From Xylophilus sp042867185 (GTDB lineage Bacteria > Pseudomonadota > Gammaproteobacteria > Burkholderiales > Burkholderiaceae_C): a DNA stretch of 64,000 nt. The stretch lies in contig JBHZQV010000010.1 in NCBI GenBank assembly GCA_042867185.1, forward strand, positions 62,001 through 126,000, read 5' to 3'. The notes under the pieces were generated by a model, which saw only the letters and a list, made by a program, of their open reading frames with translations, made no database searches and was not told the DNA's origin. Shown piece by piece: positions 1-7,600 of this stretch. Made by a program: the position numbers and the translations under genes. Within the stretch, counting starts at the first letter, position 1; each line of letters starts with the position of its first letter.

Positions 1-450
1 CAGCAAATGCTCGGCGGTGCAATCGACGTTGGCGCCCAGGTCGAGCACCGTGGTGGCGCCGCCGCGGGCGTTCGGCATCTGGGTGGCGATGGCGGGCCGC
101 TCGATCCCGTCGAGCGTCTTGAGCAGGTAGCGGGCGATCGCCATCAGCGCGCCGGTATTGCCGGCGGAGACGGCCACCGCGGCGGCGCCGTCCTTGACCT
201 GCTGGATCGCGACCCGCATCGACGAATCCTTCTTGCGCCGCAGGGCCACCTCGACCGGGTCGTCCATCAGGACGACTTCGGAGGCGGGCACCAGCGAGGC
301 GCGGGCGTGCGAAAAGCCTGCCAGCTGGTCGGGCAGGCCCACCAGCAGCAGACGCGCGTCGGCATGGTCGTCGAGGAATTTGCGGCACGCCGCGAGCGTG
401 ACGCGGGGACCATGGTCGCCCCCCATGCAATCCACAGCGAGTGTGATCAT
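1..450 (-). CDS. plsX: Phosphate acyltransferase PlsX, N-terminal 150 residues
   Basis: PlsX makes acyl-phosphate from acyl-ACP for the first step of phospholipid synthesis, as a peripheral membrane enzyme. The reading frame opens at an ATG whose first base is 450 and runs off the window edge with no stop. The start MITLAVDCMGGDHGP is the family signature, followed by the conserved segments SAGNTGALMA and DLGANVDC. About 150 of the usual 330-350 residues are present. It lies downstream of rpmF and yceD on the same strand, the standard proteobacterial order leading into the fab genes. Identification is firm; the C-terminal half is outside the window. Confidence 0.96.
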   Translation of the reverse strand, partial: MITLAVDCMGGDHGPRVTLAACRKFLDDHADARLLLVGLPDQLAGFSHARASLVPASEVVLMDDPVEVALRRKKDSSMRVAIQQVKDGAAAVAVSAGNTGALMAIARYLLKTLDGIERPAIATQMPNARGGATTVLDLGANVDCTAEHLL

Positions 451-504
451 GAATGCGGCGCCCGGCCGCTGGGGCGGCCCATAAAGATAACAGCCATCAA
501 GACA

Positions 505-540
505 AAGGCCCGTGCTACGAATTCAGTAGCGCCGGGCCTT
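505..540 (-). terminator. Hairpin between rpmF and plsX
   Basis: An inverted repeat with outer arms AAGGCCCG and CGGGCCTT and inner arms GCTAC and GTAGC lies just after the rpmF stop, read on the minus strand. It is followed on that strand by a short interrupted T stretch (TTTGTCTT). It could be a partial terminator or an RNA processing site that sets the ratio of rpmF to plsX message. The missing clean T-run makes strong termination uncertain. Confidence 0.55.
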
Positions 541-556
541 GGTGTACTAGGCGATG

Positions 557-739
557 TCAGGCTTCGGACTTGTTCTTCAGAACCTGGCGACCACGGTAGA
601 AGCCGTTCGGGCTGATGTGGTGGCGCAGGTGGTTCTCGCCGGTGGTCGGCTCGACGGCGACGCCCGGCACGGTCAGGGCGTTGTGCGAACGGTGCATGCC
701 GCGCTTGGAAGGGGACTTCTTGTTTTGCTGAACTGCCAT
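557..739 (-). CDS. rpmF: 50S ribosomal protein L32
   Basis: The 60-residue basic protein starts MAVQQNKKSPSKRGMHRSHN, the standard L32 N-terminus, and ends in a lysine/arginine-rich tail. Length matches the family (56-60 residues). The cysteine-free form is seen, so it does not carry the zinc-ribbon variant. A good ribosome binding site, AGGAG reading on the minus strand, lies just upstream of the ATG. It sits between yceD and plsX, the usual context that couples ribosome and phospholipid synthesis. Confidence 0.97.
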   Translation of the reverse strand: MAVQQNKKSPSKRGMHRSHNALTVPGVAVEPTTGENHLRHHISPNGFYRGRQVLKNKSEA

Positions 740-870
740 GGTGAGGCTCCTGAATTGGGTAAGGGTGGGCGAATGCGCTAAACCCAGTCAGGCCGGCTGC
801 CCGAAGGCTCGGACCGGTCCCACAAGACGCTTGGGGAATCGCGCGAAGCCCATGATTATAGCCGGAAGCG

Positions 871-1425
871 TCAGCCCTTCCCGTCCTTGGCCAGTTTGAG
901 GGTGGCGAGCGCGGCGAACGGGTTGGGCTTTTCGGCCTCGGCTTCCTCGAAATCCTCGTCCTGCACCGACATCCGGACCGGGACCGGACAGACGTCGTGC
1001 TGCGGCACCGCCGGCAGGGCCATCAGCAGCTCGTCTTCGACCAGTTCGCGCAGCTTGAAGTCGCGCTGGGTGACCAGCAGGTCTTCTTCCACCGCGTCGT
1101 CTTCGGCCACCGCGGCTTCTTCGCTCTCGACGAAGCGGAAGGAGCGTTCGATCTCCATCGGCACGTCGACCGGGCCCAGGCAGCGCTGGCAGGTCAGCGG
1201 CAGGACCGCATCGACCTTCAAGTGCAGCCACTCCTGCGCCGGACGGCCGACGTGCTGGATCTCCTCGCCGACGGCGACCCAGTCCACGGTGCGGGCCGAT
1301 TGCGCGTCGGCGATCTCTTCCATCAGGCGGGGGAACAGGCGAAGGGCGTCGTGGCCCTCCAGGGTGGCCGCCGCCAGGGCGAAGGCCGGCACGTCCAGGC
1401 GGTCGGCAGCAAAGTCAGTCTTCAT
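871..1425 (-). CDS. yceD: YceD family (DUF177) protein, 23S rRNA accumulation protein
   Basis: This protein of about 184 residues belongs to the YceD/DUF177 family, which in E. coli is linked to 23S rRNA accumulation; the molecular activity is not well defined. The central CxxC (LTCQRCLGPV) followed by an acidic stretch and a C-terminal segment with NPFAALATLK is typical. I chose the ATG at 1425 (MKTDFAADRLDVPAF) rather than the longer in-frame extension to 1473, because the extension runs into the divergent maf start and has no family similarity. It is upstream of rpmF on the same strand and probably co-transcribed with it. Confidence 0.9.
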   Translation of the reverse strand: MKTDFAADRLDVPAFALAAATLEGHDALRLFPRLMEEIADAQSARTVDWVAVGEEIQHVGRPAQEWLHLKVDAVLPLTCQRCLGPVDVPMEIERSFRFVESEEAAVAEDDAVEEDLLVTQRDFKLRELVEDELLMALPAVPQHDVCPVPVRMSVQDEDFEEAEAEKPNPFAALATLKLAKDGKG

Positions 1426-1450
1426 CGGGGCAGTGTAAGAGAATCGACGG

Positions 1451-2071
1451 ATGACACTTCCGACTGCCACCATCCTCTCCCGGCCCTCCGGAGGCCGGCC
1501 GCTGGTGCTGGGCTCGACCTCGCCCTACCGCCGCGAACTGCTGCTGCGGCTGCGCCTGCCGTTCGACGTCGCCGCACCCCAGGTCGACGAAACGCCCCGC
1601 CCGGCCGAAGCGCCCCGCGCACTCGCCGTCCGCCTGGCCCGCGCCAAGGCGCTGGCCGTGGCACGGCAGCATGCCGATGCGGTGGTGATCGGCTCCGACC
1701 AGGTCGTCGACCTCGACGGCGAGCCGCTCGGCAAGCCGGGCGACCATGCGCACGCCACCGCCCAGCTGCGCCGGATGCGTGGCCGCGCGGTGGTGTTCCA
1801 CACCGCCGTCACCGTGGCCTGCGTGGCCAGCGGCTTCGAGGCGTCCGACATCGCCGAAGTAACGGTGCGCTTCCGCGACCTGACCGATGCCGAGATCGAG
1901 CACTACCTGCGCGCCGAGCAGCCCTACGACTGCGCCGGCAGCGCCAAGAGCGAGGGCCTGGGCATCTCGCTGCTGGACGCGATCGACAGCGACGATCCGA
2001 CCGCCCTGGTCGGCCTGCCGCTGATCCGCACCTGCCGCCTGCTCCGCGCCGCGGGGGTGCAGATCGCATGA
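1451..2071 (+). CDS. maf: Maf-family nucleotide pyrophosphatase (YceF-like)
   Basis: Maf proteins hydrolyse non-canonical or modified nucleoside triphosphates; the YceF branch prefers 7-methyl-GTP. The 206-residue protein has the N-terminal LGSTSPYRRELL loop, the VIGSDQVV aspartate segment and the C-terminal DCAGSAKSEGLGI motif, close to the YceF form. In many betaproteobacteria maf is divergent to yceD, as here. The stop overlaps the start of the next gene (ATGA), indicating translational coupling. The exact nucleotide specificity is inferred from subfamily motifs. Confidence 0.92.
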   Translation: MTLPTATILSRPSGGRPLVLGSTSPYRRELLLRLRLPFDVAAPQVDETPRPAEAPRALAVRLARAKALAVARQHADAVVIGSDQVVDLDGEPLGKPGDHAHATAQLRRMRGRAVVFHTAVTVACVASGFEASDIAEVTVRFRDLTDAEIEHYLRAEQPYDCAGSAKSEGLGISLLDAIDSDDPTALVGLPLIRTCRLLRAAGVQIA

Positions 2072-2841
2072 GCAGTACCACCGGCACGCTCTACCTCGTC
2101 CCCGCCCCGCTCGATTTCGGCTGCGCCACCCAGGCGCCGCTGACCGATGCGCTGCCCGACGCCACGCTGCAGCGCGCCGCGCGGATCACCCACTGGATCT
2201 GCGAGAACGCGAAATCGGCCCGCGCCTACCTGAAGCGCATCGACGCGCTGCATCCGCTGGCCGCCACGATCCAGGAGCAGCAGATCCAGGAACTGCCGCG
2301 CGAAGTGCACAAGAAGGGCGACCACACCGCCGGCGGCTTCGACGCCCGCCCGCTGCTGGCGGCCGCACGGCAGGGCCACGACATCGGCCTGGTCAGCGAA
2401 GCCGGCATGCCGGCGATCGCCGACCCCGGCGCGTCGGTGGTGCGCGCCGCGCACGCGCTCGGCATGCCGGTGGTGCCGCTGGTGGGGCCGGTATCGCTGC
2501 TGCTGGCCCTGGCGGCCAGCGGGCTCAGCGGGCAGAACTTCGCGTTCACCGGCTACCTGCCGCAGAATGCGGCCGAGCGCACCGCCCGTATCCGTGCGCT
2601 GGAAGCGCTGGCGCAGAAGACCGGCCAGAGCCAGCTCTTCATCGAGACGCCCTACCGCAACGCCGCGCTGCTGCAGGCGCTGATCGCCGGGCTGCAGCCC
2701 AACACCCGGCTGTCGGTGAGCCACGGCCTGACGCTGTCGACCGGCCACACCCGCAGCGCCGCGGTGCACGAATGGCGCCAGCGCCCCGGCACCGGCGCGC
2801 CCGACAACGCGACGCCCGCGGTCTTCGCGATCGGCCCGTGA
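2068..2841 (+). CDS. SAM-dependent methyltransferase, tetrapyrrole methylase fold (RsmI-like)
   Basis: This 257-residue protein has the tetrapyrrole-methylase fold used by RsmI, which 2'-O-methylates C1402 of 16S rRNA. Visible features are an N-terminal LYLVPAPLD strand, a glycine-rich LVSEAGMPAIADPGASVV segment equivalent to the RsmI SAM loop, and the FTGYLPQ and LFIETPYRN motifs. It lacks the canonical RsmI opening GTLYVVATPIGN, so it is the short paralogous family often placed next to maf in Burkholderiales, and its substrate is not certain. The ATG at 2068 overlaps the maf stop by 4 bases, and its own stop overlaps the next GTG. Confidence 0.85.
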   Translation: MSSTTGTLYLVPAPLDFGCATQAPLTDALPDATLQRAARITHWICENAKSARAYLKRIDALHPLAATIQEQQIQELPREVHKKGDHTAGGFDARPLLAAARQGHDIGLVSEAGMPAIADPGASVVRAAHALGMPVVPLVGPVSLLLALAASGLSGQNFAFTGYLPQNAAERTARIRALEALAQKTGQSQLFIETPYRNAALLQALIAGLQPNTRLSVSHGLTLSTGHTRSAAVHEWRQRPGTGAPDNATPAVFAIGP

Positions 2842-3992
2842 GCGGCGATGCATCGTTGCGCGGCGCCCGGGCCCTGGGCGCCAGCCGGCACGCCACGCGG
2901 GTGCAGTTCTTCTGCTCCGGCTTCCTGTTCGCGACCTGGGGCGTGCACATCCCGACGATCCGGGCGCTCTACGGCGTGACCGAGGCCGGGCTGGGCGTGG
3001 CGATGCTCGCCGCCGGCATCGGCGCTCTGGTGGGGCTGACCCAGGCCGGCCGGGTGATCGCCCGCTACGGGCCCCGCGGCGTCTGCCGGGTGTGCGGCGT
3101 CGCCATGGCGGGCGGCATCTCGCTGCTGCTGGTGATGCCCGGACTGCCGGCGCTGCTGGCATTGCTGGCGGTGTTCGGCGTGGCCAACGGCATCTTCGAC
3201 GTGGCGATCAACGCCGAGGCGGCCGAGCTGGAGCGCGTCGGCGAGCGGCCCCTGATGAGCGGCATGCACGGCATGTTCAGCGCCGGCGGCATGGCCGGTG
3301 CGGGCGTGGGCGGCGTGCTGCTCGCCTGGCCGCAGGCGCATCTCGCACTGGTCGCCGTGGTTCTGGCGGCCGCGGTGCTGCTGGCGGCCCAGCGGATGCT
3401 GGTGCCGTTGCCGGTCGCCGCCGATGCGCCTTCCACGCCGGGCTTCGTGCTGCCGCGCGGCACGCTGCTGGTGCTGGGCGTTTTCGCCGGGCTGGGCCTG
3501 ATCGCCGAGGGCGCGATGTACGACTGGAGCGTGCTCTACCTGCACCAGGCGCTCGGCAGCCCGCAGACCGAAGCCGCCTGGGCCTACGCCAGCTTCTCGG
3601 CCGCGATGGCGGCGGCCCGCTTCGGCGGCGACTGGGTGCGGGCCCGCGTCGCGCCGGCGGTGCTGCTGCGCGCGAGCGCGGTGCTGGCGGCCTCGGCGAT
3701 GGTGGTGGTGCTGCTGGCCACCGCACCCTGGGTGGCGCTGGTGGGTTTCGCGCTGGCAGGCATCGGCTTCGCGAACGTGGTGCCGCTGCTCTTCACCGCG
3801 GCTGCCAGGGTGCCGGACAGTTCGCCGGCGCATGCGATCGCGGCGGTGTCGTCGCTCGGCTACCTGGGTTTCATGGGCGGCCCGCCGATCATCGGTTTCG
3901 TGGCGCAGTGGACGTCGCTCGGCGCCGCGCTGTGGCTGGTGGTGGTGTTCGCGGTGGTGCTGGCCATCGGTGCCCGGCGGGCCTTGCGCTGA
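2838..3992 (+). CDS. MFS transporter
   Basis: A 384-residue integral membrane protein with about 12 hydrophobic segments, starting after RVQFFCSGFLFATWGVHIP. The pattern resembles the YbjJ/fucose-permease branch of the major facilitator superfamily; the substrate cannot be read from the sequence. I used the GTG at 2838 because it overlaps the preceding stop (GTGA), continuing the coupled maf cluster; no better ribosome-binding start is evident. It is followed by a strong hairpin terminator facing convergent sppA. Confidence 0.85.
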   Translation: MSGDASLRGARALGASRHATRVQFFCSGFLFATWGVHIPTIRALYGVTEAGLGVAMLAAGIGALVGLTQAGRVIARYGPRGVCRVCGVAMAGGISLLLVMPGLPALLALLAVFGVANGIFDVAINAEAAELERVGERPLMSGMHGMFSAGGMAGAGVGGVLLAWPQAHLALVAVVLAAAVLLAAQRMLVPLPVAADAPSTPGFVLPRGTLLVLGVFAGLGLIAEGAMYDWSVLYLHQALGSPQTEAAWAYASFSAAMAAARFGGDWVRARVAPAVLLRASAVLAASAMVVVLLATAPWVALVGFALAGIGFANVVPLLFTAAARVPDSSPAHAIAAVSSLGYLGFMGGPPIIGFVAQWTSLGAALWLVVVFAVVLAIGARRALR

Positions 3993-4013
3993 CCGGCCGG
4001 CAGGCAGGCCGCA

Positions 4014-4060
4014 CCGCAGAAACGAAGAAGCCCGCATCGCGCGGGCTTCTTCGTTTCTGC
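4014..4060. terminator. Bidirectional terminator between MFS gene and sppA
   Basis: A perfect 22-base stem (4014-4035 with 4039-4060) encloses a 3-base loop. The stem carries GAAGAAGCCCGC and its complement, with A-rich and T-rich outer ends, so it can stop transcription from both convergent genes. Confidence 0.88.
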
Positions 4061-4082
4061 GGCGGCGGCGAGCCGCCAGCGT

Positions 4083-5111
4083 TCAGCGGATCGCGGGCAC
4101 CGCCTTCAGGGCGTGGATCGCGCCTTCGCCCATCGCGGCGCCGAACTTCTTGGCCAGGCGCTCGGCGACGTTGTCGCGGCGGGTGTAGTCCACCACCTCT
4201 TCCGCCTTGACCACTTCGCGGGCGACGTAGTCCAGGTTGCCCAGGTGGTCGGCCAGGCCCATCTCGACCGCCTGCTGGCCGGTCCAGAACAGGCCGGTGA
4301 AGGTCTCGGGCGTTTCCTTCAGCCGGGCACCACGGCCGGCCTTCACCACCCCGATGAACTGCTGGTGGATCTGGTCGAGCATCGCCTGCGCGAAGACACG
4401 CTGCTTCTCGGTCTGCGGGCTGAACGGATCGAGGAAACCCTTGTTCTCGCCGGCGGTGAGCAGGCGGCGCTCGACGCCCAGCTTGTCCATCAGGCCGGTG
4501 AAGCCGAAGCCGTCCATCAGCACGCCGATGCTGCCGACGATGCTGGCCTTGTCGACGAAGATCTGGTCGGCGGCCGAGGCGATGTAGTAGGCGGCCGAGG
4601 CGCAGGTTTCTTCCACCACCGCGTAGACCGGCTTCTTGTACTTGGCCTTCAGCCGCACGATCTCGTCGTTGATGATGCCGGCCTGCACCGGGCTGCCGCC
4701 GGGCGAGTTGATCCGCAGCACGATGGCCTGCGCGCCCTCGTCCTCGAACGCGGTGCGCATCGCCGAAACGACGAATTCGGCGCTGGCGTCGTTGCCTTCG
4801 GCGATCTCGCCCTTGATGTCGACCACCGCCGTGTGGGCGGTGGATTTGGCGGTGGTGGGCGTCGCGCGGTGGAACAGGATCCAGGCCGCGGCGATGAAAA
4901 ACACCAGCCAGGCCAGCCGGGTGAAGGTCTTCCAGCGGCGCGCGGAGCGCTGCTCTTTCAGCGCCGAGAAGGCCAGCTTCTCGATCGCGGCGCGCTCCCA
5001 TCCGCTGGCGGCCGCTGCTTCGTTTTTCATAGCATCATGCCGGCCATTGGCCTGGGCTGCAGGCTTTCTTTCATAGGAATCCAGGGGATCGCGGAAGATC
5101 GGCTCGGTCAT
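4083..5111 (-). CDS. sppA: Signal peptide peptidase SppA, 36K type (S49 peptidase)
   Basis: SppA degrades cleaved signal peptides in the inner membrane. The 342-residue protein has one N-terminal transmembrane segment (about residues 63-80) followed by a single S49 domain. The nucleophile is Ser172 in ETCASAAYY and the general base Lys188 in VDKASIVGSIG, which fits the short bacterial SppA with a Ser-Lys dyad. The N-terminal 60 residues before the membrane segment are poorly conserved, and a possible later start (Met28) lies within a dispersed repeat-like sequence at 5017-5035. The stop faces the terminator at 4014. Confidence 0.93.
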   Translation of the reverse strand: MTEPIFRDPLDSYERKPAAQANGRHDAMKNEAAAASGWERAAIEKLAFSALKEQRSARRWKTFTRLAWLVFFIAAAWILFHRATPTTAKSTAHTAVVDIKGEIAEGNDASAEFVVSAMRTAFEDEGAQAIVLRINSPGGSPVQAGIINDEIVRLKAKYKKPVYAVVEETCASAAYYIASAADQIFVDKASIVGSIGVLMDGFGFTGLMDKLGVERRLLTAGENKGFLDPFSPQTEKQRVFAQAMLDQIHQQFIGVVKAGRGARLKETPETFTGLFWTGQQAVEMGLADHLGNLDYVAREVVKAEEVVDYTRRDNVAERLAKKFGAAMGEGAIHALKAVPAIR

Positions 5112-5304
5112 CTAGAACTCAGGGGTTGAGGGGGTTGACAGCAGTATGCCAGCGGACCCCGCGGCGACCAGGAGAGAGTTGTATCCTGCGCCGCCAACCC
5201 GCCTTTCGCACCGAGACGGGCGGTCTTTTGGCCGACACCCGGCGCCCTTTTGTGGGCTGCGCGCAACAATCGGCACGCGGCGGCGCCCGACGCTCCCCCG
5301 CGGC

Positions 5305-5988
5305 TCAGGCGTGGGCCGCCAGCCAGGCGTCCAGCTCGGCCACCGAATGCACGACCGCCAGCGGCTCCAGCGCACCGAAGGCTTCGGGCGTGTGGGCGCC
5401 GTAGCTCACGCCGATGCTGGCGCAGCCGGCATTGCGCGCCAGCTGCAGGTCGTGGGTCGTGTCGCCGACCATCAGCACCCGGTCGGCCGGCAGGTCGAAA
5501 GCTTCCATCAGCTCGTGCAGCATCAGCGGATCGGGCTTGCCGGCGGTTTCGTCGGCGGTGCGCGAATCGTCGAATCGGCCGCGCAGCTGCACCGTCGCCA
5601 GCGCCTCGTTCAGCCCCCGGCGGCTCTTGCCGGTGGCCACGGCCAGCAGGTGGCCGCGCGCCTTCAGGCGGTCGAGCATCGGCAGCACGCCGTCGAACAG
5701 GACCAGGTCGTCGTAGTGCTTGGCGTAGTGGTGCCGGTAGCGCTCGCCCAGCAGCGGATAGCGCTCGGGCGGCACGTCGGGTGCCGCGTGGGCCAGCGCC
5801 TGGCCGAGGCTCATGCCGATCACGTAGGCGGCGGCGCGGTCGGTGGGCGTGGTGCCGCCCACGTCCTGCACCGCGGCCTGGATGCACTTCACGATGACGC
5901 CGGTGGAGTCGTACAGCGTGCCGTCCCAATCGAAGGCGATCAGGTCGAAGCGGCGGGAACGGGGGGTAGGGTCGGGCATCGGAAGCAT
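5305..5988 (-). CDS. HAD-family hydrolase, phosphoglycolate phosphatase-like
   Basis: A 227-residue haloacid dehalogenase-type phosphatase. Motif I is FDWDGTLYDS, motif II is in LLAVATGKS, and motif III/IV is GKPDPLML with VGDTTHDLQLA. The cap is the helical type inserted after motif I, as in Gph and PpaX phosphatases. It lies between rluC and sppA on the minus strand. In related Comamonadaceae I recall a small Rieske-type protein between this gene and sppA; the 193 bases here (5112-5304) hold no such frame. The physiological substrate is unknown. Confidence 0.9.
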   Translation of the reverse strand: MLPMPDPTPRSRRFDLIAFDWDGTLYDSTGVIVKCIQAAVQDVGGTTPTDRAAAYVIGMSLGQALAHAAPDVPPERYPLLGERYRHHYAKHYDDLVLFDGVLPMLDRLKARGHLLAVATGKSRRGLNEALATVQLRGRFDDSRTADETAGKPDPLMLHELMEAFDLPADRVLMVGDTTHDLQLARNAGCASIGVSYGAHTPEAFGALEPLAVVHSVAELDAWLAAHA

Positions 5989-6061
5989 CGGGCTGTGGGG
6001 AAAGAGAGGGGAAGCGCCTGCGACGTCGATTCTGCAGGTGCCGGCAGGTGCCGACAGACGC

Positions 6062-7069
6062 TCATGCGGCCGCAGGATCGGCCGGCCCGGCCCAGGGGCG
6101 CAGCTCGGGGGGCAATTCGGCGACGAGCGTGATCCGCTCGTCGGTCGCCGGATGGTTGAACTGGAGGCGCCAGGCGTGCAGGAACATCCGGCCCAGCCCC
6201 TGCGCCGCCAGCCGCTTGTTCAGCGCGAAATCGCCGTACTTGTCGTCGCCTGCGATCGCATGGCCCTGGCCGGCCAGGTGCACCCGGATCTGGTGGGTGC
6301 GGCCGGTCTTGATCGTGACCTCCAGCAGCGAGAAGGCGGGCAGGCCCTCCGGGTTGCGTGCCGCCGCGGTGTGGCGCACCTTCACCAGCGTGATCGAGCG
6401 CATGCCGTCCGGGTCTTCCGCCGTGGTGATCCGCACCCGCCGTTCGCCGTCGGCCTGCAGGTACTTGTGCAGCGGCTGGTCGAGCACCTTGAGCCGCGCC
6501 GGCCAGGTGCCGATCGCCAGGGCCAGGTAGGTCTTGCCGGTCTCCCGCTCGCGGAACTGGTCCTGCAGCCGGGTCAGGGCCGACCGGCGCTTGGCCACAA
6601 GCAGGATGCCCGAGGTCTCGCGGTCGAGCCGGTGCACCAGCTCCAGGAAGCGGGCCTCGGGCCGCGCCTGGCGCAACTGTTCTATGACGCCGAAGCTCAC
6701 CCCGCTGCCGCCATGCACCGCCACGCCGGCGGGCTTGTCGATCGCGAGCAGGTGGTCGTCCTCGAACAGCACCGGGAATTCGCGGGCCGGCGCCGGCCGG
6801 GCGGCCTTGGCTTCGGCGGCGTCGGAGGTGCGGACCGGCGGCAGCCGCACCACGTCGCCCACCGCCACCCGGGTGTCGGCGGCGGCGCGGCCCTTGTTCA
6901 GCCGCACCTCGCCGCTGCGGATGATCCGGTAGACATGGGTCTTGGGCACGCCCTTCAGTTCGCGGATCAGGAAGTTGTCGAGCCGCTGGCCCTCGGAGCC
7001 CTCGTCCACCGTCACTTGCCGCACCGCGGGAGCCGCGGCCACGACTTTGGCCCCTATAATGTGTTTCAC
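6062..7069 (-). CDS. rluC: 23S rRNA pseudouridine synthase RluC
   Basis: RluC makes pseudouridines 955, 2504 and 2580 in 23S rRNA (E. coli numbering). The protein has an N-terminal S4 RNA-binding domain (GQRLDNFLIRELKG through ADTRVAVGDVVRLP) and a RluA-type catalytic domain with HRLDRETSG holding the catalytic aspartate. I chose the GTG at 7069 (VKHIIGAKV), giving 335 residues, because the frame further upstream is unconserved leader sequence of the divergent rne gene. The rluC/rne divergent pair is standard in betaproteobacteria. Confidence 0.92.
   Translation of the reverse strand: MKHIIGAKVVAAAPAVRQVTVDEGSEGQRLDNFLIRELKGVPKTHVYRIIRSGEVRLNKGRAAADTRVAVGDVVRLPPVRTSDAAEAKAARPAPAREFPVLFEDDHLLAIDKPAGVAVHGGSGVSFGVIEQLRQARPEARFLELVHRLDRETSGILLVAKRRSALTRLQDQFRERETGKTYLALAIGTWPARLKVLDQPLHKYLQADGERRVRITTAEDPDGMRSITLVKVRHTAAARNPEGLPAFSLLEVTIKTGRTHQIRVHLAGQGHAIAGDDKYGDFALNKRLAAQGLGRMFLHAWRLQFNHPATDERITLVAELPPELRPWAGPADPAAA
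7055..7060 (+). promoter_or_regulatory. Likely -10 element of the rne promoter
   Basis: A perfect TATAAT lies on the plus strand inside the first codons of divergent rluC, about 540 bases upstream of the rne start. No good -35 hexamer is visible at the normal 16-18 base spacing, so the assignment rests on the -10 and on the position upstream of a long unassigned leader. Confidence 0.5.
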
Positions 7070-7600
7070 TGGCGCGACGCTGTGTAAGTGGTTGATTTTG
7101 ATGGATTTTAGTCCACACACCACCCCCGCGGCGCCAGCAGGTCGATGCCACCGGAGGCTTTTCGCGCAAGTTGCAGGCCCATTGCCCGCAGCGGTTCGCA
7201 GCACCTTCGGCCGAACCGGCACTTCGAAAAACAGAATTGGAATCCCCCATCCGGCCGGCCCCGCGCTCCTACCAGCGCTGGCCGGTCGGCGGATCAAAGC
7301 GAGACTTCAGACGTGCCGACACTCCTGGTAACTGCCCTCTGGCGGTGGCTCCTGCCTCCGCCCGTCGGCGTGCCCCGGGTGCCGGTGCCTCCTCCGCGGG
7401 CCCGTGCGGCCCGCCCGGCTGCGCAACCCTCTCTGCGGCCGTTCCTCGCCCCCGTCCACGCCCCCCCGCCCCTGCTGCAGCGCTAAGGCGCCCGCGGCCG
7501 CGGCTCTCCCGGCAATTCCCTTCGTTTCGAGGCGTCAGTTCAGGCATCGTGGGCCCCATCCGGGCCGGTACGAAGTTTTGAATTCACGAAGGAACGCATC
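7070..7600 (+). other. Long untranslated leader of rne
   Basis: About 530 bases between the rluC start and the rne start hold no convincing gene on either strand: frames seen there are compositionally biased and lack ribosome sites. The final stretch has a clear binding site, GAAGGA, before the rne ATG. In enterobacteria the rne leader mediates autoregulation by RNase E cleavage; a similar role here is inferred from length and position only. Confidence 0.55.
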
